Origin: a virus
Length of the DNA stretch: 35,082 bases
IMG/VR virus record: IMGVR_UViG_3300048034_000296
Span: 1 to 35,082 of that record
Strand: one strand, 5' to 3'
Both the position numbers and the translations under genes were made by a program. Within the stretch, counting starts at the first letter, position 1, and each line of letters starts with the position of its first letter. Below, in pieces: positions 27,202-34,110 of the stretch. The notes below the pieces were generated by a model. That model saw only the letters and a program-made list of their open reading frames with translations, made no database searches and had not been told where the DNA came from.

Positions 27202-29208
27202 CTATCCTATTTTCTGAACCAATACTCTTACTGAATTTGAAGGAGTTGTTGCAAATGTAATATTTAAATAGTTACCGTTTCTTACAACGTCTGCATAAAC
27301 AGTATCTTTTGATGTTGCATCATAAAGTTGAACTATTACATCTTCACCTAATCCGTGGTTAAAAGCAGTACCTGAGACAGAGTCCGTAATTGTTGCTGCA
27401 TACGTATTAGAGCTATTGGTGTTTGAACTAGTTATAGTTAGTGTGTCACCACTTACGGCAGTAGATATTCCACCCGCGCCGACTATTGTTAACGTATCAT
27501 TATTATTGTCAGCAACCGCTGTTCCTGATGAACTGGCTACATTTTTAAATATATTCTGAGAAGAACCTCTGTCTGTGTTTGTAATAGTAATAGTACCACC
27601 ACTAGTTACAGAAGTTAGTTCTGATTCTATACCAGTACCCTGTGCGATAGTGAATGTCTCACCATTTGAAACGTCAGTGCTTTCTGTCCCATTACCTTCT
27701 TTAATAGTCCAAGAAGACATTGTTCCTTGAGGGTTAGTAAATGATGTGGATAATGTTCCGCCATCTTGTTGTGTCAGTGTTAATGTTATAGTGCCTGAGC
27801 CTGAATCACTAAACCCAGTTATCATGTTATCGTAACCACTATTCCATTCATTTGAGTTTCCTCCAGAAGCGGTCATTACACCACCTGCTGTTATGTTGTT
27901 GCCAACAGTAAGGTTGTTAGCTGATGCATCGTATGTTAAGCCAGCGTCTCCAGCAACATTTGCAGTGCCTGTCCAGTAAGTTAATTGGCCAGCAACTCCA
28001 GATCCTGAAAGTGTAGATGTATTATCTACTTTTTGCCATCCGTCTGCTCCCGCGCCTGTACTTACATATATAGCCCAGTCACCAACTTTCCAATCAGTAA
28101 TCCCGCTTAGGTTTGTTGAACCAGCAACAGATACAATCCAAAATTGGCCACTGCTAGGAGATGCTCCAGATAAATCCGGTGAATCTGTACTAGCATTCCA
28201 GTTACCTTCAAAAGATAAACCAGAAGGTATATTTGCAATTTGCCCGGTTACAAAATCATAGATTTGGTCCCCAGTAGCTAATGCTGCTCCGCCGTTTGCT
28301 ACAGCCGCTGTTACAGGTGTTAATGTTTTGTTTATTGTACCTGAATGAGATAACGTACTAGTATTACCAGAAACAACTGTGTTTACTTGTCCTGTTGCTC
28401 CAGTCGCCACAGCAGTTACTCTACCGTATGCGTCAAGAGTTATAGTGTCTATTTTAACACTATCATTGGTTGAACCATAAGTAGCCGCACCCGCGCCACC
28501 TTCAGCTAAGTCAAACGTGATTGTTTCGTTACCTGATTGATTCAGGGTGAAAGCGCCACCTCCATCTAAAATGTCGCCTGCTGTTAATGTAATAGTAGCA
28601 TTACTTACTGTTGGTAACGACGCCGCTGTTATATAGTTAGCAGTATTAGAAAATATAGCATTACCTATTTCGTTTGCAGCCTTTCTTTTCTCAACTCCAG
28701 CATCTAGAACGATAAATTCATCAGTGCCGAGCATTGTCTCCGTCATGTCAGGTAGCTCACTTAAATCTAATGTAACAGTAAAAGCTGAGTTGCCTGATTG
28801 GTTAGCTGTAAAAGTAGCCGCACCGTCAAGACCTGCACTTGTTCCCATTGTAAGCGTTCCGTTGTTTACTGTCGGTATAGCCGATGATAAAGCGTATCTG
28901 CCATCTAAGTCAACAGTTACGTTTGATTGATTTGATACAGTAGCTGTTAAAATACCACTAGATGTATTAAAAGCTAATCCAGTTAGGAAGTCGTTTGCAG
29001 TGGCGTTACCATCAGGTAATCCTATCCAAGCGGTTCCATTGTAGAAATAAAGCTTTTTATCTCCTGTGGTTGAATCATAATATATTTGCCCTTCTAAGGG
29101 TGAACCAGGAGCTGTTCCTAGGTTTTGAATAACCGCGTTCTGCAGTTCTTTCTTGTTAAGATTAATATCGCCTTTTACGTCTAATCCCGTTAAAAAATTT
29201 AATGCCAT
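27202..29208 (-). CDS. phage tail fiber with C-terminal receptor-type domain
   Basis: The 668-residue protein begins [20 protein letters not shown], matching the anchor of the neighbouring fiber, then has [20 protein letters not shown] and [15 protein letters not shown], a common phage fiber shaft unit. The middle has repeated beta segments with '[20 protein letters not shown]' and '[20 protein letters not shown]' type repeats. The C-terminal domain ([20 protein letters not shown], then [18 protein letters not shown] and VRVLVQKIG) is a recurring tip domain in phage fibers. It probably binds the host surface together with the other fibers. No protease or lyase residues are recognised. Confidence 0.8.
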   Translation of the reverse strand: MALNFLTGLDVKGDINLNKKELQNAVIQNLGTAPGSPLEGQIYYDSTTGDKKLYFYNGTAWIGLPDGNATANDFLTGLAFNTSSGILTATVSNQSNVTVDLDGRYALSSAIPTVNNGTLTMGTSAGLDGAATFTANQSGNSAFTVTLDLSELPDMTETMLGTDEFIVLDAGVEKRKAANEIGNAIFSNTANYITAASLPTVSNATITLTAGDILDGGGAFTLNQSGNETITFDLAEGGAGAATYGSTNDSVKIDTITLDAYGRVTAVATGATGQVNTVVSGNTSTLSHSGTINKTLTPVTAAVANGGAALATGDQIYDFVTGQIANIPSGLSFEGNWNASTDSPDLSGASPSSGQFWIVSVAGSTNLSGITDWKVGDWAIYVSTGAGADGWQKVDNTSTLSGSGVAGQLTYWTGTANVAGDAGLTYDASANNLTVGNNITAGGVMTASGGNSNEWNSGYDNMITGFSDSGSGTITLTLTQQDGGTLSTSFTNPQGTMSSWTIKEGNGTESTDVSNGETFTIAQGTGIESELTSVTSGGTITITNTDRGSSQNIFKNVASSSGTAVADNNNDTLTIVGAGGISTAVSGDTLTITSSNTNSSNTYAATITDSVSGTAFNHGLGEDVIVQLYDATSKDTVYADVVRNGNYLNITFATTPSNSVRVLVQKIG

Positions 29209-29218
29209 GTTTGTTAGT

Positions 29219-29932
29219 TTAGTTTAGGTATGCCACCCCTGGAAAGGAAGCGTTGAAAGTTATTGTTAGTTTATTTTGATTTATGTAAGCTACTTGTCCA
29301 ACAACCCAACTTCCTGCTGTGTCCGCTACAGACACCGAGGGGTTCTTTCCAAGATTATGTACTATTGTCCATACCTGCTGAGCAGTTGATTGTGTGAAAG
29401 TGAAATTTAAATCACCTGAACTAGCTGGATTTACAAACTCACTAAATACATAGTGTTCGTCTTGCCCTAAGACGCCATTATACATGTAATTTACTAGTGA
29501 GACTTGAAAAAATGAATTGTCTGCTGGGTAATCTACAATAGTACCTACTTTATAAGTACCAAAGTTATTTACATCATCAGATTGGGCTAATATAACATCC
29601 TTACCCGCGAATAGTGGTAAAAAATTTCTTATATCTTTATTACCTGCGCCAGCTTTACTTAATAGTATTGTTGTGATTGCACCAAAGCTTGATTGGTTAC
29701 CTCCTCCTCCTATAAAGCTGATTGTTCCGCTTTTTCTTCCATCGGCTATGTTGTCCTGGAATTTAAAAGTAGCTTGATCTGCGACACCTAGGCTGTTAGT
29801 ATTGTTTATTAAATCGGATATCTCACCTAGGGTATAATTTTTTGTAGCATTATTTTTACCTGTGTCAGTACCAATTACTTTATCTGCTAACTCTGGCTTA
29901 GCGTCTATTCCGTAGGAGCTTATTCTAGCCAT
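29219..29932 (-). CDS. short phage fiber protein, MARIS-type anchor
   Basis: The 237-residue protein opens [20 protein letters not shown], then [19 protein letters not shown]. This matches the start of the next-upstream gene (MARISTYPIDNN...LLGTDKDD), so the two share an anchor domain. A beta-rich middle is followed by a C-terminal domain ([20 protein letters not shown], then [20 protein letters not shown] and FPGVAYLN) of the kind seen at the tips of many phage fibers. The stop and start codons with the neighbour share one base. A receptor-binding fiber role is inferred. Confidence 0.75.
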   Translation of the reverse strand: MARISSYGIDAKPELADKVIGTDTGKNNATKNYTLGEISDLINNTNSLGVADQATFKFQDNIADGRKSGTISFIGGGGNQSSFGAITTILLSKAGAGNKDIRNFLPLFAGKDVILAQSDDVNNFGTYKVGTIVDYPADNSFFQVSLVNYMYNGVLGQDEHYVFSEFVNPASSGDLNFTFTQSTAQQVWTIVHNLGKNPSVSVADTAGSWVVGQVAYINQNKLTITFNASFPGVAYLN

Positions 29933-30408
29933 TAGTTATATATTTTGAATTCTACGTAGGCCTCTATTTCTACAGGCAGTGACCCATCGCTAACTTTTAT
30001 AGGTATTAGTCGTGTAAGTGCTGTTCCGCTACCCGCCAACTGCTTAGGTTGTAATAAGAATACATCACCTACTTGCCCACTTCCGCTATTCATAGCTGTT
30101 GCTTGAAGACTTACTTTGTTATTACTAATATTAGAACTAGCTGTCATATCTATATGACCCGAAGACCCTGAGAATGCAAATGTAAGTGTAGTATCGTTCA
30201 TAAACTCAGCTGCGGTTATTGCACCTGAGCTATTCCTAGTTAATTTAAAAGAGAAAGTAGAATAGGGTCTAATCTTGCTCTTTATATAAGCAGCGACTTC
30301 ATCAATCTTAAAATTTACCGTTGAATCGCTGTCATCTTTATCTGTACCTAATAACATATCGTTATTTGATATATTGTTATCTATAGGGTATGTTGATATT
30401 CTTGCCAT
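29932..30408 (-). CDS. short fiber protein with the same anchor
   Basis: The 158-residue product opens MARISTYPIDNNISNNDMLL and GTDKDDSDSTVNFKIDEVAA, aligning with the start of the 237-aa gene. It lacks that gene's tip domain and ends in a beta-rich part (FLLQPKQLAGSGTALTRLIP; GSLPVEIEAYVEFKIYN). It may be a spacer or short fiber assembled on the same base. Its stop overlaps the neighbour's start by one base (TAATG), and its own start is 1 nt from the previous gene's stop, so the pair is co-translated. Confidence 0.7.
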   Translation of the reverse strand: MARISTYPIDNNISNNDMLLGTDKDDSDSTVNFKIDEVAAYIKSKIRPYSTFSFKLTRNSSGAITAAEFMNDTTLTFAFSGSSGHIDMTASSNISNNKVSLQATAMNSGSGQVGDVFLLQPKQLAGSGTALTRLIPIKVSDGSLPVEIEAYVEFKIYN

Positions 30409-30409
30409 G

Positions 30410-30685
30410 TTAGTCTGTGTTGTAGTTATTACCGCTCTCGCTTCTAGTTCCTATACCTTCATTTCCTCTGTTTGATTTAACAGAAACAAATGCTTGTCTT
30501 TTATGATCATAATCCTGTCCATCAATATTCTGCCCCTTCTTCTTAGCAGCACTTCTCTCTCGTTGAGCATGTGCTTTCTTAGCCTTTCTATCAGGTTCCA
30601 TTGCTTTCGCTTTGTCTCTGGCAGCTTTATCTCTTCTAGCCTGGGGGCTGAGGATTTGTCTAAGTGGAGATGGTATATAGCTCAT
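30410..30685 (-). CDS. small charged protein, first gene of the leftward operon
   Basis: The 91-residue product is dominated by Lys/Arg/Ala (QARRDKAARDKAKAMEPDRK; AKKAHAQRERSAAKKKGQN) and ends in a Gly/Asn/Ser-rich tail. It looks helical and nucleic-acid-binding or disordered. No family is recognised. It is the first minus-strand gene after the divergent region; a candidate promoter motif (30734-30766) lies 48 nt upstream of its start. Being promoter-proximal, it is likely well expressed. Confidence 0.6.
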   Translation of the reverse strand: MSYIPSPLRQILSPQARRDKAARDKAKAMEPDRKAKKAHAQRERSAAKKKGQNIDGQDYDHKRQAFVSVKSNRGNEGIGTRSESGNNYNTD

Positions 30686-31006
30686 ACATTGTATGATTAC
30701 GTGTTTTTTTATTTGTTAAATGTGACAGTAGCTTATTACTATTTATATATAACTACCTATCGTCACGTAAGTGAAAAAAAAAATATTAAAAAATTTTTTG
30801 TTACGTACTTGGAACTAACGGGTTACGCTATGCTATACAAATTTTTTTTGAAAAACGGAAACTCAACTTTTTTTTGGGGGTCCCCGTGCTTTTTCCTGGG
30901 CTTGGCCCTGGTTCCAGATCCGATCCTGGTCCTGGTCCCTGACTATGGTCGCGACTATCTGCGGGATTCTGTGCAGGATTCGGGCTTTTTTCCTGGGTGC
31001 TACAGG
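30686..31006. other. divergent intergenic region with GC-rich part
   Basis: About 320 bases without a supported gene. The left third is A/T-rich and holds the late-promoter candidate and a run of A/T (30771-30800). One copy of TGCTATACA lies at 30831-30839. From about 30860 the base composition shifts to GC-rich with many CCTGG pentamers, running up to the first rightward promoter. Reading frames cross this part on both strands (one of 74 codons starting at 30829), but they run through the promoter element and have no recognisable product. Confidence 0.6.
30734..30766 (-). promoter_or_regulatory. 33-bp motif upstream of the leftward late operon (copy 1)
   Basis: On the minus strand this reads GTGACGATAGGT, then AGTTATATATAAATAGTAATA. 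It matches the copy at 32116-32148 at 27 of 33 positions. Its position 48 nt before the first late gene suggests a late promoter or operator. Whether it acts leftward is inferred only from position. Confidence 0.5.
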
Positions 31007-31046
31007 TTTGCAGACGTAACACGCTGTCCACTCGATAATATATATG
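31007..31046 (+). promoter_or_regulatory. 40-bp promoter-type element, copy 1
   Basis: TTTGCAGAC, then CACG, then GATAATATATATG, in the same fixed spacing as five other copies. It lies 19 nt before the start at 31066, with an A/T-rich leader ending in AATAATACT. It would drive the two small genes that follow. Confidence 0.75.
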
Positions 31047-31065
31047 AACTATAAATAATAATACT

Positions 31066-31218
31066 ATGTATAAAACTAATCAACAATGCTGGGACGAAGT
31101 AACCCGGTCAATCAAAGAGTCTGAGCGCAGGACTGTAATCTGCCAGCAAATGTTTGGGCAGGATAACCTGATAGGTCTAACAAACGAGCAGCGTGATCTG
31201 TTCTGGGAATCGATCTGA
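31066..31218 (+). CDS. small early protein (50 aa)
   Basis: The gene starts 19 nt after promoter copy 1 and encodes a 50-residue protein: MYKTNQQCWDEVTRSIKESE, then RRTVICQQMFGQDNLIGL and NEQRDLFWESI. It looks helical and mildly charged; no family is recognised. Codons are GC-rich (ACC, CGG, CGC, CTG) compared with genes further right, as in the following gene. Its stop overlaps the next start (TGATG), a typical coupled early pair. Support comes from promoter, leader and overlap, not from homology. Confidence 0.6.
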   Translation: MYKTNQQCWDEVTRSIKESERRTVICQQMFGQDNLIGLTNEQRDLFWESI

Positions 31219-31376
31219 TGCTGGTCCGTATCAACACGAAGAACTGGCGCGGCAATTATAACAGTCGCGTGGTTCGGTTCAACAATGATCAGCACCTCAG
31301 CAATTATCTGCGCGTGTGCTATCGCGATGAGTCCAGGTCCAAAGTGATCGGGCACGAGATCCTGGAGCGGGATTAA
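31218..31376 (+). CDS. small basic early protein (52 aa)
   Basis: Starting inside the previous stop (TGATG), this encodes MLVRINTKNWRGNYNSRVVR, then FNNDQHLSNYLRVCYRDESR and SKVIGHEILERD. It is basic with alternating strand-like residues and no recognised family. Codon usage is GC-rich like its partner, unlike the A/T-rich genes to the right, so the pair may have come from another source. Basic small early proteins often bind host RNA polymerase or nucleic acid, but this is speculation. Confidence 0.58.
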   Translation: MLVRINTKNWRGNYNSRVVRFNNDQHLSNYLRVCYRDESRSKVIGHEILERD

Positions 31377-31467
31377 GATCCTGGCTCTGGCATCTGGCCT
31401 GCTTTTGAAATAGGAGCGGTAGAGTAGACTCCGCGGTACGCGGTGTATAGCATACTGCGTATAGCAC

Positions 31468-31507
31468 TTTGCAAACGTAGTACGTAGAGTTATCGATAAT
31501 ATATATG
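31468..31507 (+). promoter_or_regulatory. 40-bp promoter-type element, copy 2
   Basis: TTTGCAAAC, TACG and GATAATATATATG in the standard spacing. No gene starts before the next copy, so copies 2 and 3 form tandem promoters for the gene at 31627. Confidence 0.7.
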
Positions 31508-31546
31508 AATACAAAATAATACTAAACTTAAATAGAAATAAACAAA

Positions 31547-31586
31547 TTTGCAAACAAAGTACGACTAGTATTCGATAATATAAATG
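31547..31586 (+). promoter_or_regulatory. 40-bp promoter-type element, copy 3
   Basis: TTTGCAAAC, TACG, and GATAATATAAATG (one change). It ends 40 nt before the start at 31627, with an A/T-rich leader. Confidence 0.75.
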
Positions 31587-31626
31587 TAACTAAGTAAATA
31601 ATAATAATAACTAAATATAATAAATT

Positions 31627-31938
31627 ATGTCAAATCAAGAATTAATTACCAATGCAATCAGTAAAATGTCAAACGAGGAGAAGGCTCAGATCTTTCCACC
31701 ACTTACAAGAAAGAATTTTGTAGTAAGAAAGTCATGGCTAGGTAGAAATCAAATCATTACCTTTGTCAACAACAAAAAACAAAAGATTACCTATAATCAT
31801 GATGAGGTACTTAAAGTAATGTTACCTAAACTAAGCATCATGCCTTGTTGGATCAAACGCGGATACTGGTCTCAATCGACGGATATGCCATCGAGTGTTA
31901 GAGAAACAGTAATTGAAAGAGTAGACCTTGAAAAATAG
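31627..31938 (+). CDS. early protein of unknown function (103 aa)
   Basis: Led by tandem promoters, this encodes MSNQELITNAISKMSNEEKA, then KNFVVRKSWLGRNQIITFVN, ITYNHDEVLKVMLPKLSIM, and WIKRGYWSQSTDMPSSVRET. It is basic with mixed helix and strand and two tryptophan-containing basic patches that could bind nucleic acid. I do not recognise a family. The A/T-rich codons contrast with the preceding two genes. The downstream flank holds ACCC-CAAC-GGGT, a weak hairpin. Confidence 0.62.
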   Translation: MSNQELITNAISKMSNEEKAQIFPPLTRKNFVVRKSWLGRNQIITFVNNKKQKITYNHDEVLKVMLPKLSIMPCWIKRGYWSQSTDMPSSVRETVIERVDLEK

Positions 31939-31969
31939 GTTTACTCACCCCAACGGGTAATACATAAAA

Positions 31970-32050
31970 TGCTATACATTGGCCTGGGTATTTTGCTATA
32001 CACCGGAAGAGTAGACTCCGTCATACAACAGTGTTTCGTAGTGCTATACA
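31970..32050 (+). repeat. cluster of three TGCTATACA repeats
   Basis: Exact copies at 31970-31978, 31994-32002 and 32042-32050, with more at 30831, 33171, 34012, 34797 and an inverted one at 31444. The copies at 31994 (TGCTATACACCG) and 31441-31452 (its reverse complement) match over 12 bases. They look like binding sites for a repeat-recognising protein. Confidence 0.6.
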
Positions 32051-32115
32051 CGGTGAATCACGATCAAACAGTCGTTTCGGTAGCAAATGGCACCTCGAAA
32101 AGTGCGACAATAGGG

Positions 32116-32148
32116 TACTACTATATATACTTAACAACCTAACGTCAC
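32116..32148 (-). promoter_or_regulatory. 33-bp motif, copy 2
   Basis: On the minus strand it reads GTGACGTTAGGT, then TGTTAAGTATATATAGTAGTA. It matches copy 1 at 27 of 33 positions. No leftward gene follows directly; the frame to the left is a rightward gene. It may therefore be an operator, a replication site, or a promoter for antisense RNA rather than a late-gene promoter. Confidence 0.45.
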
Positions 32149-32230
32149 ATTATTTACTTTACTTGAGTACTTAGAGGGAGAGAGTAATACCTGTACTACT
32201 ATTTTTACTACTAAACAAAGTACCTACTTT

Positions 32231-32270
32231 TTTGCAAACAAAATACGACGGTATATTGATAATATATATG
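32231..32270 (+). promoter_or_regulatory. 40-bp promoter-type element, copy 4
   Basis: TTTGCAAAC, TACG and GATAATATATATG in the fixed spacing, 18 nt before the chosen start at 32289. The ATG that ends the element is unlikely to be the real start, because copy 5 has the same ATG and its gene starts later. Confidence 0.75.
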
Positions 32271-32288
32271 AATTTAAAAATACCAATT

Positions 32289-32495
32289 ATGAAACCAAAA
32301 AATGTACTATTTATCGAAGAATTTATAGAAATATTAGGTGGAGACAATTTCTTCCTATGTGACTTAATCGATCAAGAAGAGCTATTCACCATACAAGATC
32401 AGTTAGCAAAGTTAATATGTAATCACGCTAACGATGGAACCGCAGTAGCGAGACATTTAGTACCTCTATTACCTAACACTTTTAAAGTAGAATAG
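32289..32495 (+). CDS. small acidic early protein (68 aa)
   Basis: The frame is open from 32232, but the ATG at 32289 follows the promoter element and its leader, so I chose it. The protein reads MKPKNVLFIEEFIEILGGDN, then FFLCDLIDQEELFTIQDQLA, KLICNHANDGTAVARHLVP and LLPNTFKVE: acidic, helical, with two cysteines and two histidines. No family is recognised. The next gene starts one base after its stop. Small acidic early proteins of phages may mimic DNA, but nothing here shows it. Confidence 0.58.
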   Translation: MKPKNVLFIEEFIEILGGDNFFLCDLIDQEELFTIQDQLAKLICNHANDGTAVARHLVPLLPNTFKVE

Positions 32496-32496
32496 T

Positions 32497-32601
32497 ATGT
32501 GGAGTAATTGTTGCGGTGCGGAACCGAGTTACTTAAGTGACGAGTTATGTGGTGCTTGCCTAGAATGGGCAGAGTTCGACGAAGAAGAAGATGAATATTA
32601 A
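32497..32601 (+). CDS. tiny zinc-ribbon-like protein (34 aa)
   Basis: This gene begins 1 nt after the previous stop. The product is MWSNCCGAEPSYLSDELCGA followed by CLEWAEFDEEEDEY. The CCGAE...LCGAC pattern with an acidic tail matches a small four-cysteine phage family that I recognise as a mini zinc finger (CCGA.P....D.C..C..W.EF). Metal binding is likely; function is unknown. Despite its length, the conserved cysteine pattern makes it a real gene. Confidence 0.7.
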   Translation: MWSNCCGAEPSYLSDELCGACLEWAEFDEEEDEY

Positions 32602-32617
32602 TTAAATACTATATAAA

Positions 32618-32698
32618 ATGAGCGAATACGGATTTAACAGTGAACAAGAGTATGAAGAGTATGCACAGTTAATGTGGCTAATAAATAATAACAAGTAA
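32618..32698 (+). CDS. tiny acidic early protein (26 aa)
   Basis: ATG at 32618 follows an A-rich leader (TATATAAA) and yields MSEYGFNSEQEYEEYAQLMW and LINNNK. Nothing is recognised. It stands between two better-supported small genes with a 2-nt gap to the next, so it may be real, but the length is near the limit of what can be trusted. Confidence 0.4.
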   Translation: MSEYGFNSEQEYEEYAQLMWLINNNK

Positions 32699-32700
32699 TT

Positions 32701-32877
32701 ATGGACATTAAATGGAATAGTGATACTATAGAGTATTTTAAAGACCGAAACAAGCCCGGATGTTATGGGCAATACTACAGAGAAGTAGAAGAATTTGTAA
32801 AACAAAATTGCACTCTAGAAGATGGTGAAACATACTTTGATCTTAGAGATGACTTAATAACTAAAACAAAAAGATAA
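32701..32877 (+). CDS. small early protein (58 aa)
   Basis: It encodes MDIKWNSDTIEYFKDRNKPG, then CYGQYYREVEEFVKQNCTLE and DGETYFDLRDDLITKTKR. The helical, charged sequence with two cysteines is not recognised. Its stop overlaps the next start (TAATG), as is usual in this region, supporting it as part of a coupled small-gene string under promoter copy 4. Confidence 0.58.
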   Translation: MDIKWNSDTIEYFKDRNKPGCYGQYYREVEEFVKQNCTLEDGETYFDLRDDLITKTKR

Positions 32878-33059
32878 TGAGGTATATGGTAGAATTACGT
32901 AGCTATTCCGAAGACGGAGATGACTACAGCGAAGATCACTACGCTTTCGAAACGAGAGAAGAGTGTATAAGGTTTGCAAAGCAAAACAGAGGTCAAGTAC
33001 ATTCAGTACACGATTACCAAGACCGTGATTACGATCCGGTAAATATAACCAGGTATTAA
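32877..33059 (+). CDS. small acidic early protein (60 aa)
   Basis: The product is MRYMVELRSYSEDGDDYSED, then HYAFETREECIRFAKQNRGQ and VHSVHDYQDRDYDPVNITRY, very acidic in its first third. The pattern of an edge strand, acidic loop and a helix (FETREECIRFAKQN) resembles small alpha/beta phage proteins of unknown role. It ends right before promoter copy 5, which closes this cluster. Confidence 0.6.
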   Translation: MRYMVELRSYSEDGDDYSEDHYAFETREECIRFAKQNRGQVHSVHDYQDRDYDPVNITRY

Positions 33060-33099
33060 TTTACAAACGTAATACGTCACCTGTTTGATAATATATATG
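33060..33099 (+). promoter_or_regulatory. 40-bp promoter-type element, copy 5
   Basis: TTTACAAAC (one change), TACG and GATAATATATATG in the fixed spacing, starting at the last base before the stretch after the 60-aa gene. A leader identical in part to copy 1 (AATAATAATACT) precedes the next ATG at 33119. Confidence 0.75.
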
Positions 33100-33118
33100 A
33101 ATTTAAAATAATAATACT

Positions 33119-33298
33119 ATGCAAAATACTATAAAGTATCTAAAAGAAAAGAAAATAAGTCTGAACGGTGTGCTATACACGCCTTATACTGTCGGCAACT
33201 TACCTAAAACGTTTGCCTTCATATACAACGAAGACAAAGATCAAGACGGTATTACTAACTGGTTTAACTACAAAGGTTTCACTTATGTCGCAGTATAA
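33119..33298 (+). CDS. small early protein (59 aa)
   Basis: This gene is too short for many gene callers but has the full promoter and leader. It encodes MQNTIKYLKEKKISLNGVLY, then TPYTVGNLPKTFAFIYNEDK and DQDGITNWFNYKGFTYVAV. The pattern of strands with DKDQDG suggests a small beta domain with a calcium-type loop; this is speculative. It overlaps the next gene by 14 nt. The internal VLYT is encoded by a TGCTATACA repeat. Confidence 0.58.
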   Translation: MQNTIKYLKEKKISLNGVLYTPYTVGNLPKTFAFIYNEDKDQDGITNWFNYKGFTYVAV

Positions 33299-33515
33299 AG
33301 ATTACCCCGCAGATAAGATCGCAGAGAAACTAAAGCGAGTTGAGGCGTTCGAGAAGAAGTATAAACCTAATACAACGTCAAAAGCGTGGCGTAAGTGGTG
33401 TACCGATCCGGCATACCGTAAACGAGAGTGGCAATTACGTCAAAATGTCGCTAAAAGTATAGGAGCAAACCCTAATATAAATTATTTTACTAAAAATACT
33501 ACAATATGGAATTAA
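33285..33515 (+). CDS. small basic early protein (76 aa)
   Basis: I chose the ATG at 33285 over the far upstream start in the same frame (33168), because the upstream part lies inside the preceding gene. The protein reads MSQYKDYPADKIAEKLKRVE, then AFEKKYKPNTTSKAWRKWCT, DPAYRKREWQLRQNVAKSIG and ANPNINYFTKNTTIWN. It is basic and helical with several Trp/Tyr, fitting a nucleic-acid binder, but no family is known to me. It overlaps both neighbours (14 and 10 nt). Confidence 0.58.
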   Translation: MSQYKDYPADKIAEKLKRVEAFEKKYKPNTTSKAWRKWCTDPAYRKREWQLRQNVAKSIGANPNINYFTKNTTIWN

Positions 33516-33781
33516 TAAAAGTAACTAAAGATGGAGCTCTACATTTTAAATTGAGTGATGGAAGAATTGGCGCTACATACCCTAGTGGTTACGTAAGAGT
33601 ATCTACCAAACAAGATAACTATTACCATAAAAAACCGCTAATGTACCAAATAAATAGGCAAAGAAAGCACTGGTATAAGCCAAAGAGTAAATATGGTTAT
33701 AACTATGTGAGAGATTTAATAACCAATCATGCCGATCGAGTAAGAAGATTAATGGATTTTAACGAAGAAAACTGTAAATAA
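33506..33781 (+). CDS. early protein of unknown function (91 aa)
   Basis: The product starts MELIKVTKDGALHFKLSDGR and continues IGATYPSGYVRVSTKQDNYY, HKKPLMYQINRQRKHWYKPK and YGYNYVRDLITNHADRVR. The first half looks like beta-hairpins, the second a basic helix. It is highly basic and Tyr-rich and probably binds nucleic acid, though no family is recognised. Overlapping the previous gene by 10 nt and ending 1 nt before the next, it is part of a tight operon under promoter copy 5. Confidence 0.6.
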   Translation: MELIKVTKDGALHFKLSDGRIGATYPSGYVRVSTKQDNYYHKKPLMYQINRQRKHWYKPKSKYGYNYVRDLITNHADRVRRLMDFNEENCK

Positions 33782-33782
33782 T

Positions 33783-33890
33783 ATGAAAAAAGTAAGAAAA
33801 TTTAGTCACTTAGTGATAGCTAAGATAACAAAGTATCACAAAGCATTTTATGAATTTTTAGGCCCTATGCCTAATGAAACCAAATGGTAA
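33783..33890 (+). CDS. tiny basic early protein (35 aa)
   Basis: ATG at 33783 follows the previous stop by 1 nt. The product is MKKVRKFSHLVIAKITKYHK and AFYEFLGPMPNETKW, a single basic amphipathic helix plus short tail; it could associate with membranes or nucleic acid. Its stop overlaps the next start (TAATG), which supports it as a real gene in the operon. Confidence 0.5.
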   Translation: MKKVRKFSHLVIAKITKYHKAFYEFLGPMPNETKW

Positions 33891-34099
33891 TGAGCAAAAT
33901 GAAACAACTAGACGAGATCGCTCAAGGAGTAGCGGACGTCACTATGGAATTAATGTACGAAAGTATTGACTGGCAACTAGAGGACTTCGATCAAGACGGC
34001 GATGAATACAATGCTATACACTCTGAAGTAATGTTCCGTGCAATCGAGAAAATGTGGTTCGAAATAAAAAAGGGCTACTACGAAGATCTAGACGAGTAG
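33890..34099 (+). CDS. small acidic early protein (69 aa)
   Basis: The frame has an ATG two codons earlier (33884), but the ATG at 33890 overlaps the previous stop in the pattern used here, so I prefer it. The product reads MSKMKQLDEIAQGVADVTME, then LMYESIDWQLEDFDQDGDEY, NAIHSEVMFRAIEKMWFEI and KKGYYEDLDE. It is acidic and mostly helical and resembles small phage early proteins of unknown role. A TGCTATACA repeat lies within it (34012). Confidence 0.58.
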   Translation: MSKMKQLDEIAQGVADVTMELMYESIDWQLEDFDQDGDEYNAIHSEVMFRAIEKMWFEIKKGYYEDLDE

Positions 34100-34110
34100 C
34101 TTAATTAGGG

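Larger units (their letters stand above)
30860..31440. other. GC-rich, CCTGG-dense island
   Basis: This stretch is clearly richer in G and C than its surroundings: 29 of 60 bases at 31201-31260, against about 18 of 60 at 31621-31680. It contains many CCTGG pentamers, for example several within 30890-30950. It spans noncoding DNA, the first rightward promoter and two small genes whose codons often end in G or C. It looks like a foreign or differently evolving segment. Confidence 0.55.
31377..31626 (+). other. regulatory intergenic region with tandem promoters and repeats
   Basis: No gene is supported. It contains AGAGTAGACTCCG (31421-31433, also at 32008-32020), a small hairpin CCGCG-GTA-CGCGG (31431-31443), two direct copies of GTATAGCA 14 nt apart (31445-31452 and 31459-31466; the first belongs to an inverted TGCTATACA), and promoter copies 2 and 3. 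The density of sites suggests a control or replication region. Confidence 0.55.
31939..32288. other. 350-nt repeat-rich intergenic region
   Basis: No gene is supported. It holds three copies of TGCTATACA (31970, 31994, 32042), a second copy of AGAGTAGACTCCG (32008-32020), the second copy of the 33-bp motif (32116-32148), an A/G run (32171-32185) and promoter copy 4. A 57-codon frame at 31969-32142 passes through these sites and reads each repeat as (M/L/V)LY(I/T); I regard it as a by-product of the repeats. Confidence 0.55.

Noticed and set aside
30828-31031. Minus-strand frame of 67 codons, proline/serine-rich
   Set aside because: It lies in the GC-rich noncoding stretch, crosses the first rightward promoter and lacks any recognised sequence or operon fit.
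30494-31054. Plus-strand frame of 186 codons across the late-operon start
   Set aside because: It runs antisense to a supported gene, through the promoter candidates, and its product is low-complexity.
31080-31553. Minus-strand frame of 157 codons
   Set aside because: It is antisense to two small genes with proper promoter and leader and passes through two promoter copies; the composition explains the lack of stops.
31969-32142. 57-codon plus-strand frame through the TGCTATACA cluster
   Set aside because: There is no promoter element before it, it ends inside the 33-bp motif, and its repeated (M/L/V)LY pattern comes directly from the DNA repeats.
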